NCBI GenBank assembly: GCA_032718475.1
Contig: JAUCBJ010007765.1
Location: 1 to 64,000, forward strand
DNA: 64,000 bases
Origin: Nemertoderma westbladi
Taxonomy: Eukaryota > Xenacoelomorpha > Nemertodermatida > Nemertodermatidae
Direction of reading: 5' to 3'
Part shown: piece after piece, positions 12,216 to 22,200 of the stretch
Numbering within the stretch: the stretch's first letter is position 1
Layout: each line of letters opens with the position of its first letter
Position numbers and translations under genes: made by a program
Notes under the pieces: generated by a model
Told to the model about the DNA's origin: nothing
The model's database searches: none
What the model saw: the letters and a program-made list of their open reading frames with translations, nothing else

Positions 12216-15200
12216 ATGTATGACAGAACAGGCTTCCCCGGTTTGCGTTTACGGAGCTTCGACGACAAACCGTTCACTATATTTGGATTTAAGGTCTACT
12301 ACCTTGGTAATAAATCATGTCCAAACACTCCCAGTAAGGATTTTATTGAAAAGGCATCCTCATTGGTTCAAAGCAGACGCCATTTCCTTGGAAACAAAAA
12401 GCGTCTCCGACGTATGGTGATTGAGGTTTCGCAACACGGTTTGGGGTTCTTTGATACGAGTGGATTGAAATCTAGGAAAATGGGTTTTACTGCCAGCGAC
12501 TACGTTCCTTTATACAGGGTCACCTACGTTAGCAAGCAACCACAAAACAAAATATTATTGCTAGTAATAGAAGAAGAAACTGAAAGTTTACTAGTGCGGG
12601 AAGCGGTGCGTAATACTGTATACGTTTGCCACCTAATCCTATTTTCCAGCGTGAATGAAGCTGCCACCGCATATCATAAAATAGAAGAGGCGTTTTCCGA
12701 TTCGCGTAAATACTACGGAATAACTGACAGGAATCCTGAAGCTGATCAGGAGTGGCGACTACTGTGTCAACAGAAGGATAATTCGGAATCTGTTACTCCT
12801 TTAGAAAGTACTCGACATGTAGAATTACCGAAGTTCAAAGTCGAGGAAAATAGATCCAAATTCAATGCAGCGAGAAGCGAATCATGTTTACCTCCTGCCG
12901 CGGATATGGATAACCCTAAGTTATTGAGGTTCAGATTGAGCACCGATGGCGATATAAAGTACAAGTTAAGTACGGATGAGGAAATAAAGTTCAGAGAGAG
13001 TACTGGTGGTGGAGAATTAATGTTCAAAGTGGTTAACGGTGAAGAAATACGAAGTAACGAAGCTGTCAGAAATCGTCCTTATACATCAACGAAATCAGAT
13101 ACAAGACCAAATGTAAATCAGGACAATGTGACAGGTAAAATCTATAATATTAAAATAATAATAAAAATACAGTAGAATAGGACTATAGTTTTACAGGAGA
13201 TTACTGTAGGATAATGAAATTATGTTGCAAAAATGCCTTAGGTAGGGCTAACATAATGTCAATCAAATGGTTCTGAAAAAAATATTGGATATTGTAAAGA
13301 GTAAAATTTCAGAAGTGGTGATCAAGCAAGGGTAGTATAGTATCATGGCCTGGTAGTAATATAACTAGAATTCCAGAATAACTATACGGCACAGTAGGTC
13401 TACAAACATTCGAAAACGATTTTAGGGTTAAAAAATATGAATACTAATAGTATATGGAATAGGATACTAAAGTACTGTAGTACAGTACTGGATCACATCT
13501 CCACGGGTGGCAATTCTCCTTTGGGGCAATTGTCCTCCCTTGCGTGCATTATTCTCAGGGGGCAATTATTGTCCGAAGGGGAATTGTCCTAGTTCCGCCT
13601 ATAGTTAGTAAGGGGTGGGCCATACTTACAACAATTTGATTGACTATTTAATCGAAAACAAAGCGAAAAGCTGGGAAAATTTACTTCTGAAAGAAAACAA
13701 ACATGTCTAAATTATGGTGACTCTAAAGGACTACTGTTGTATTTTTTGGTTCAGAACTGACGATCATCATTCAGCCATGGGCCGATCGCAGAATATCTAA
13801 ATGCTGAAAAGTCTCATAAACTCGTGCGTACAACTTTTCAGTTCCTACTTTTTATTTAGTATTGCTAAATTTTGTACGCACCACTTTTCTGTTCTGAAGA
13901 AAAAATACAAAAAATGCAATCATATACGGTAGCACCACCATACATACAAAGTTGCTGTTCTCTTTCTTTCCACAGAAATCTGAATCCCAAATAACCCTCG
14001 GTGATTCAACATATCGTACCGTACCGTAAGGCACTGGAACCGGTATCGTCCCATGTGTGCGTACCGTAAGGCACTGGAACTGGTGTCGTCCCATGTGTGC
14101 GTACCGTAAGGCACTGGAACCGGTATTGTCCCATGTGTGCATACCGTAAGGCACTGGGACCGGTATCGTCCCATGTGTGCGAGTGTGCGTACCGTAAGGC
14201 ATTGGAACCGGTATCGTCCCATGTGTGCGTAGCGTAAGTCACTGGAACCGGTATCGTCCCATGTGTGCGTACCGTAAGGCACTGGTACCGGTATCGTCCC
14301 ATGTGTGCGTACCGTAAGGCACTGGAACCGGTATCGTCCCATGTGTGCGTAGCGTAAGTCACTGGAACCGGTATCGTCCCATGTGTGCGTACCGTAAGGC
14401 ATTGGAACCGGTATTGTCCCATGTGTGCGTAGCGTAAGTCACTGGAACCGGTATCGTCCCATGTGTGCGTACCATAAGGCACTGGAACCGGTGTCGTCCT
14501 AGGTGTGCGTACCATAAGGCAGTGGAACCGGTATCGTCCCATGTGTGCGTAGCGTAAGTCACTGGAACCGGTATCGTCCCATGTGTGCGTACCGTAAGGC
14601 ACTGGAACCGGTATCGTCCCATGTGTGTGTACCGTAAGGCACTGGAACCGGTGTCGTCCCATGTGTGCGTACCGTAAGGCACTGGAACCGGTGTCGTCCC
14701 ATGTGTGCGTACTGCAAGGCACTGGAACCGGTATCGTCCCATGTGTGCATACCGTAAGGCAGTGGAACCGGTATCGTCCCATGTGTGCGTACCGGAAGGC
14801 ACTGGAACCGCTGTCGTCCCATGTGTGCGTACCGTAAGGCACTGGTACCGGTATTGTCCCATGTGTGCGTACCGTAAGGCACTGGTACCGGTGTTGTCCC
14901 ATGTGTGCGTACCGTAAGGCGCTGGAACTGGTGTCGTCCCATGTGTGCGTACCGTAAGGCACTGGTACCGGTGTCGTCCCAGGTGTGCGTACCGTAAGGC
15001 ACTGGAACCGGCCCATGTGTGCGTACCGCAAGGCACTGGAACCGCTATCGTCCCATGTGTGCATACCGTAAGGCAGTGGAACCGGTATCGTCCCATGTGT
15101 GCGTACCGTAAGGCACTGGAACCGGCCCATGTGTGCGTACCGTAAGGCAGTGGAACCGGTATCGTCCCATGTGTGCGTACCGTAAGGCAGTGGAACCGGT

Positions 15201-16300
15201 GTCGTCCCATGTGTGCGTACCGTAAGGCACTGGAACCGGTATCGTCCCATGTGTGCATACCGTAAGGCACTGGAACCTGTATCGTCCCATGTGTGCGTAC
15301 CGTAAGGCAGTGGAACCGGTATCGTCCCATGTGTGCGTACCGTAAGGCAGTGGAACCGGTATCGTCCCATGTGTGCGTACAGTAAGGCACTGGAACCGGT
15401 GTCGTCCCATGTGTGCGTGGAACCGGTGTCGTCCCATGTGTGCGTACCGTAAGGCACTGAAACCGGTATCGTCCCATGTGTGTGTACCATAAGGCACTGG
15501 AACCGGTATCGTCTCATGTGTGCGTACCGTAAGGCACTGGAACCGGTATCGTCCCATGTGTACGTACCGTAAGGCAGTGGAACCGGTGTCGTCCCATGTG
15601 TGCGTACCGTAAGACACTGGAACCGGTGTCGTCCCATGTGTGCATACCGTAAGGCACTGGAACCGGTGTCGTCCCATGTGTGCATACCGTAAGGCACTGG
15701 AACCGGTATCATCCCATGTGTGCGTACCGTAAGGCACTGGAACCGGCCCATGTGTGCGTACCGTAAGGCACTGGAACCGGTATCGTACCATGTGTGCGTA
15801 CCGTAAGGCACTGGAACTGGTGTCGTCCCATGTGTGCGTACCGTAAGGCACTGGAACCGGTATCGTCCAGTGTGTGCGTTCCGTAAGGCACTGGAACCGG
15901 TGTCGTCCCATGTGTGCATAAAATAACTATTTATTTGTTATTAAATCTTTTAGACTATTATTTCAATGGAAGAAACACCGACTCGAAAGAAGTAGAATCG
16001 CCTGATGATTTTATGTCTGTTAATTATCTCAAATGGCGGCGTAATGTTACCATGACTACTACTTCATTACCACACCGGACTGATGTTATAGACGATTGGG
16101 ATCTCGACACAGCATTGGCTCGGCTCGGTAACGATAGCAACGGCGTACACAATGGACGAAATGATTCCGATTCTATAGGTATTAATTGGGAGGAAAGTAA
16201 CAGCACAATGGATTCGGCTGCTACCGGTAGTGAAGAAGAGTTCAATCAGCTGTTGAACATCGCACGGCGTATATCTGTCTGTAATACTGAGACCAGATAG
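12216..16300 (+). CDS. PTB/PID-domain adaptor protein, two exons (12216-13134, 15954-16300)
   Basis: The 421-residue protein carries a phosphotyrosine-binding fold at about residues 20-160. It shows FTIFGFKVYYLGN (strand 1 with the YLGN signature), MVIEVSQHGLGFFD, DYVPLYRVTYVSKQPQNK, then VYVCHLILFSS and the C-terminal helix AATAYHKIEEAF. PTB adaptors bind NPxY-type cytoplasmic tails. Residues 215-300 are charged, with loosely repeated 'FRLSTDGDIKYKLSTDEEIKF' elements, and the C-terminus is acidic and Ser/Asn-rich. Exon 1 ends at ACAG|GTAAAA in phase 1. Exon 2 begins after CTTTTAG, also phase 1, giving a junction Asp. The ATG at 12216 has A at -3. AATAAA lies near 16447. The exact family is not recognised. 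FAM43-like proteins have a similar YLGN...HRVTY...CH layout, but similarity is weak. Confidence 0.8.
13135..14016 (+). other. First part of the PTB-gene intron
   Basis: Unique AT-rich intron sequence. It includes a patch of repeated GGGGCAATTGTCC/GGGGAATTGTCC words at 13515-13590. No exon was recognised. Confidence 0.4.
14017..15919. repeat. 40-bp minisatellite, about 47 copies
   Basis: The unit is 40 bp and begins GTACCGTAAGGCACTGGAAC, followed by CGGTATCGTCCCATGTGTGC. Copies differ at few sites (TATCGT versus TGTCGT; GTACC versus GTAGC; GGC versus GTC). Several short copies lack the TATCGT part (for example near 15010, 15124 and 15748). Because 40 is not a multiple of 3 and the unit has few stops, long frames appear on both strands, including one of 637 codons on the minus strand. 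These are array artefacts. The array ends only 34 bp before the exon-2 acceptor of the PTB-domain gene. Confidence 0.97.
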
Positions 16301-16779
16301 ACTCTTAAAAATGAGACAGGGGGGAAACTGGACGCAAATCCTATCCTGGTGAATTAATATCCCGCTTCAATGTTGAATTTTTGATTTAGGGAAAGGAGCA
16401 AGTTACAACGGCACGTTAATTTAACCAAAACAATAAACTAAACACAATAAATAGAAAAGGTTACAGTTTTATTTTCTAGATTAATCAGCTGTTATTTGCG
16501 TAGAATTTCCCCTGGAGAGGGATGCATTTTTATTGCGTCCAGTTTCCCCACATATCTGTTAAAAATATATCAGGTGATTTGTTTGTAGGGAACTTAGGCA
16601 GTAAGAATACGTTGTGGTCTGTACGGGCAGCACACGGGATTGGGGTAGCAAAGCATAGGATTGACTCACAAGAACTTATTTAGATTAACTTACCTGTTTC
16701 GCAGCCATTTTCTTCCATAGTAACCATTACTTAGATAACAGTTTGTATTGTCGGTATAAGTATACAGTAATACACCATG
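16301..16779. other. 3' UTR and flank of the PTB gene
   Basis: The interval contains AATAAATAG near 16447 as a plausible polyadenylation signal. One diverged copy (about 16387-16440) of the GGGAAAGGAGCA...AACCAAAACAATAAAC unit is present, the same unit that is tandemly repeated at 50.9-51.5 kb. Confidence 0.45.
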
Positions 16780-17583
16780 ACCCGTAATATCATTTTCTGA
16801 TGACACGGACACCCCCCCCCCCAAAAAAATTTTTTTTTCAACAAATCTTTATCATATTGCTTGAAATTTGAAACACAACTAGTTCAACTCACCGTGGTTG
16901 TTACCATGAAGCCGGAATTTTCTATTTCGCCTTTAAATTTTTTATAAGCGTTTTAAAAAAGTGTGTTTTGCGAAATCGCACCATCCGTATCATTGCCATT
17001 CTTCACATTAGTCGTTTAATTTGTTTCATATCAATAGAAAGCTTGCGTTACAAGGATTCCAAATATGTAACAATATCTGAATTTCGTTTTTTTTTATTTC
17101 GTCTGATTTTATTATATTTAATAAATACACAAAATTTTAGAACGTTTTTTTTAATTATTTTAAGAGTTAGTTGGCAACAGTGGTATGCCTATACAATATC
17201 TATATTGCGTAGCTTATCATATACATAAACAAATTGTTCCAGAATATTGTGTATTTATTAAATAGAATAAATGGCCTGCAGCGAACGATAATTCTTGCAA
17301 TCTTTGAACGCCTATATCTCAGCTGTTTCTCAACGAAATTCAGATATTGCTACATATTTGGAATCCTTGCAACGCAAGCTTTCTATTGATGTGAAAAAAT
17401 TACGATTAATTTGAAGAATGGCAATAATACGGATGGTGCGATTTCGCAAAAGACACTTTTTTAAAACGCTTTTAAAAAAAATTTAAAGGCGAAATCGGAA
17501 ATTCCGGCTTCATGGTAACAACCACGGTGAGTTGAACTACACAGTAGTTGTGTTTCAAATTTCAAGCAATATGATAAAGATTA
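16780..17583. mobile_element. Foldback (palindromic) element, copy 1
   Basis: Two arms of about 250 to 400 bp are inverted repeats of each other. AATCTTTATCATATTGCTTG at the left is mirrored at 17564-17583. The arms also share GTGGTTGTTACCATGAAGCC, CGAAATCGCACCATCCGTAT and ATCAATAGAAAGCTTGCGTT. The centre carries ATAAATACACAA and its inverse next to AGAATAAATGGCCTGCAG, words shared with the element at 24480-25408. The left end has a C11 run followed by A and T runs. The right end seems shortened. It is non-coding and probably a Tc1/mariner-type MITE foldback; the superfamily is inferred only. Confidence 0.85.
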
Positions 17584-17859
17584 CAGTATGTTTACATATA
17601 TGTTTCCACGGATATGTCACATCACATGGAAAAACAACATTTTCACTGCACATTTTTCTCCCACCATTCTCATTCTTATCAAGTACAGTATGTCTTCACG
17701 AAGAGCCATAAATTAATTAAATGCTGTAGACGAAATCGGAAATCTTTTGTAGCATGGCATGGAATAAACCAGCTCTCTCAGTTGAAGAGCTAGTTTATGA
17801 TTTCGTCAGATATCATGTTGAATCGAGTCTGGCTGAGTCCAGGGTTCGCATAGAGACCA

Positions 17860-18250
17860 TAGCGTGGCGACCATAATATTGGTTTCCGTCAAGGCCAAAG
17901 TGCCTTAGAGCCAATTCTAACAGAAAGAAGAGGAATTGAAGTACTACATAAGTGCCAAGAAAGACAGACCTTTGACTGTTAATTTGTAGACTTCTTTTAG
18001 ACATCCATTCAGTCGGCTCTGTGTCAACACTGGTCTGTTCAAAATATGCAAAGTATATGGAGTTCCAGAAAAAATATTAAATAGATCTGATGCAATCCGA
18101 TCGGGTCTATTTATGACGGGTCCGCGAGATTCGTTTCCAGTTACGTGGGAAATACAGACTAATCTGAACCCTGTGGGGGTGTCCTTCGGGGGGACAATTG
18201 AGCCCCAATGCCAAATTTCTTAATCTTTACTGAACATTATTGTTCTGTCG
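17860..18250 (+). pseudogene. Highly decayed non-LTR RT remnant (family 1)
   Basis: Broken frames give QYGFRQGQSALEPILTERR, CQERQTFDC, then FVDFF with the motif A region damaged, and finally GVLRGDN.APMPNFLIF, which mirrors the motif B GVLQGDTLAPF of related copies. It is older than the other copies of this family in the window. Confidence 0.55.
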
Positions 18251-19189
18251 GAGACTTCGGCGGTAACTCAAAAGTTGTTACACAGCTGAAAGAAGCTGAC
18301 ACCAATGTTGGTCATTAAAACTCTTAACAGTGAACATTGCTGACTGAGGTAGGCCTAGCCTACCTAGGCCTAATCTGCCTTGCATTATTAAATGGTAACT
18401 AAATTAGTCTGGGGAGTAAGTTCTGGAGGACCGCAGTGAAATTAAGTCGTAAGACTTTGTGTTAAATTTTTTAAATTCCCGCTATGTTCCGTTGCTTAGT
18501 TACTATTATAGTCAGCTGGGTTGTGGGATATTTTACAATCATATGATATTACCATATCGTATAAATATTTTAACAATTTATCAAAATTAATAATTGAGAA
18601 ACCAACATTAGTTTATTGTTGTGGTTAGAATAACTGTAACCTGCTCCTTTCTTTAATTTATTTAACTTCATCATTTATTTAACATGATATCATATTAATT
18701 TGCCTAAACGGGATTTACGTCCACGTCCAGCCACCCCCCCCCCCCCCCTCCCCCCCGTGTCTCACAGAACATGTGGGTCTGCACTAGCGCAAAGCGATTA
18801 TAGCGAACAATATGATCAGTTGGTTGTACATACAGTAATTGTCAGCCAAATCATTATGTAATTATACAGTAAAACGACGTCAACGCAAACCATGTGATCA
18901 ACCGACTATTAAATATAACAAAATACCTACTGTAATTATATTTATGCTTCATAATATGTTGGATAATTTTACGTGGCAATTATTTTGGGGAATTGCACAG
19001 ATGTTTTTGGTCATGTTTGATTCTTTAGAATAAAATGTATATACAGTGCAGTATGACACGACGCAACTTCATTCAATAATTCATTCGTGTACGAAAACCT
19101 TAGTTTTATCGAAATCTCTCGGGAACCTTTGGAATAGCTCTGTGGTATCGTACTTTGATTCGAAACTGAAATTTACGGATACTGTCAAC
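18251..19189. other. 5' flank of the ShKT-DUF5648 gene
   Basis: AT-rich sequence with a C run at 18732-18756 and an inverted match to the GGAGCAGGTTAC repeat word near 18636. The last 150 bp should be 5' UTR and promoter. TATATA occurs near 19038. No other gene is supported. Confidence 0.35.
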
Positions 19190-19223
19190 ATGTCTATGTT
19201 GATTTTCGTATTATATCTATCAG
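19190..19223 (+). CDS. Exon 1: signal peptide
   Basis: ATG starts a short hydrophobic segment (MSMLIFVLYLS) that ends at TCAG|GTATGG in phase 1. Joining to exon 2 adds Ala-Ala-Gln-Ala, giving a small-residue signal-peptidase site. This short exon rests on splice logic and phase, not on similarity. Confidence 0.7.
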
Positions 19224-22200
19224 GTATGGGTGAGTTTAATTCCAGTTATTATAAACTGTACAGTCCAACGTACTGTCATACTAGGCCTACTGTTAGTAGC
19301 TATCTAAAGCCCCGTTCACATCCAACGGTGCGTGACCGGTAAAGTAGTCTGGCGGTATTGAAGCGGTAAGCCAGCGGTACACTACCCGGAGCCCGTTCAC
19401 ACCCAACGGTACCGTTGCGGTAACTGATTGTCTATCTGTCGACTGTGAATTCAACAGGCAATTACATTAATTGTTTTAACATTGTTTAAATGGGCTGCGG
19501 TAAACCGCGCGGTTTAGCGCACAACTACCTGTTGGGTCGTTCACAGTCAGCGGTGTACCGCTGGCCCTGCGGTACACCGCGCGGTCTACCGTTCCGTTGG
19601 ATGTGAACGGGCCTTAAAGCAAGTAAATAGTAAAGGAACAGGATCTAAGTGAAAATTTAAAGATTGTATGTTAGGCCTAATTCTACAACAACTGTAGTTA
19701 CCGAGATATGAGATGTCGTGTAAATTTTATTTATTTCCCGTTGTATTGTTCATATAATTTATTTGGACGGCTCGCAGGGTCGTGTTATTTAGTAAGTACT
19801 GTATGTATAAAATATATTTTTTTTAGCTGCACAAGCGCTGGTTATTAGGAGAAGTGTGGGCCCCACGCCATGCGAGGAGTTAGAAGATCTAGCAGGTAGT
19901 CTGTGCGCGGGATGGGCGGCTCTTGGAGAGTGTACCAACAACCCCGACTACATGTACCGAATGTGCCAGAAAAGTTGCAACTTATGTGATGACGGTTACG
20001 ATGGTGGGTTTAATATACTCTTGTATGTTACCATGACCTACTGTACTACTGTAAAAAAATCTTATACTGTACATATTTAGTAGTTCATGGTGTTGCTTAA
20101 AACCTCGTTTATGGAAATAACAATTGGCTCACTTACAGTAATGTTATGTTATGTGGTGAGTGAGGGAGACTTTGAACACCAAAAGTTTTACTCTTTCTGA
20201 AAGAATAGATTTATGAATTTTTCAATCCCGTTTTAACTTTATTACGTTGCATTTATGATTGCTATAGGCCTATCATTATGTGATTGTTGGATAATTTCAA
20301 TCCTTAATCTTTTTTAATTAAGTGAGCTGAGATAATAACATGTTCAACTTGACTATTTTATAATAGAGCAAAAAAAAATTGCAAAAAATACGATTATTTA
20401 TCTGTTGTGACGGTATCCAGTTGAGTTGACCCCTTGGTGCTAGCCTCACTAGCTTATTTGTCCCTGTGAGGTGGTTTGACCTCTCACCTTCCTTTGTGGC
20501 TTACGGCGTGTATCGCCCCCCCCCCCCCCCCCCCCATTTGGTTATGAGGTGAGATTATTACTGGTAATCTCACATCCCCAACTATATTGGTAAAATGCCA
20601 CTAGTCCCATTTTTGGTGGGTGATGCACGGAATGGAATCCGCTTACACTCCCCCCCCATGCTATCTTCCCGGTGAGAAGATAGCATCAACCTTAGGTGCG
20701 CTTCAATTCCGCTGGAATCCAATCTAATATTGGATGTGGGGTGGAATTTTCTTCTCGGGGTCGGCTTTCCAGGCCAATGGGTCTGTTATCACTACCCATC
20801 CTTGGTACATCTGCGAGCTATGTTGCACCAAGGTATCTGGCGTCTCTGTTTGAGATCATTGCCCTCACTCCTCACACAATTTTCCTCAAATTTTCTTCAC
20901 GGACCTTTGCTGTCCCTTCCTCTCTCACCAGTCCCTGTGGGACTCATCCTCCTCCACGCTCGCCCCCCACACTTGAATCTCGCACTTCCTCCACTTCCCC
21001 AATTCGAAAACCTCATCCCCATATTTTCCCCATCTTCGTACACTCAACCCATGTCTATTATTATTCTCAGCGCTCTTATCGAGTCCCACGCATGTGTGCA
21101 GCATGTCAATGGGATTCGTCTAATGTCTTGTCCTCCCAATTTAGTCAATTGGTCCCCGATCCCAGTAGCTAGTTGGGTTATATATGACTATAGTACTTAC
21201 ATTGATTATATTTGCTATTAATTAATTATTTTTAAGTACGTACATACTAATTGCACTTAATTAATTGCACTTAGGAGTTTGTACTGTTCCGATCATGTGG
21301 TGCCTTCCAGGCACACCCACACACCTGTTCCTGAGTTATAATTCGCTCCTCCTGTCTTCGGGAACCATCTGAGTTCCTTGCCCATATCGTCATCTTGCCT
21401 GGGCCGTATCCTTCCTTCCTGTTTATCCTTGAGGCTACTCATCCTCGCCGATCGCTTTGCAGGTGGTCCCACTGAGTGTCCCTCCTGTTTCCCTCTGGTA
21501 GCGTCCCACAAGATCATTTTCATCACCCGCGGCACGTGCTCCCCCAGAAAGTCCCTGAATTCGATTCTATTTTCTCTCTAGGTATCTTTGAGTGTTAATG
21601 ATCCCTCCGTACGATGCCACTGTTGCTACCTCCTGATACGTGAATGGTAGTCTCCTCTTGGTGATCTCCTGGTGGGCTTCCACGTTAATGCTAAAGAAGC
21701 CCCACCAGAACTCCTGGCCTTCATCCTTTGTCGTGTCATGACTCCGACGTCGGCCCACTACTCGAAGATCCGGAACTTCTCCTCGTCGTCCATCCAATCG
21801 CACTGGTGCTCAAAGTGCCCTCGAAACTTGCACTTTGAGCATCTGTTGTGCTACCTCGGACACACACCCATCTTATGGGTCGACTCGCGGCAGTAGAGAC
21901 ACACCGTCCCCTTCTGGAAACGGTACAGACAGTTCTTTTGCTGGTGGGTTAGTCTCCCACAGTAATCGCAACCATGTACCAATGTGTCCCGCCCCAAGTC
22001 GTCCTTGGCTCTGATTGGCCTCCTGGGTCTATGGAGCCGCTGGTGGGCAAACATCTGGATGCTGTCCTCCCTACCCATGTCGATGTCCTCTTCCACCCTC
22101 GGCATTGTTTCTCCAAACACTACCCGTGGTGCCATTCCCGGTTGTTCGCCCAAACTGATCGTACTCGCCGCGAAATCCATCTCCGGCTCCCCGTGCTCCC

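Noticed and set aside
14006-15919. 637-codon minus-strand frame (and overlapping long frames)
   Set aside because: It lies wholly in the 40-bp minisatellite. Several frames and both strands are open for the same reason, and it sits in the PTB-gene intron.
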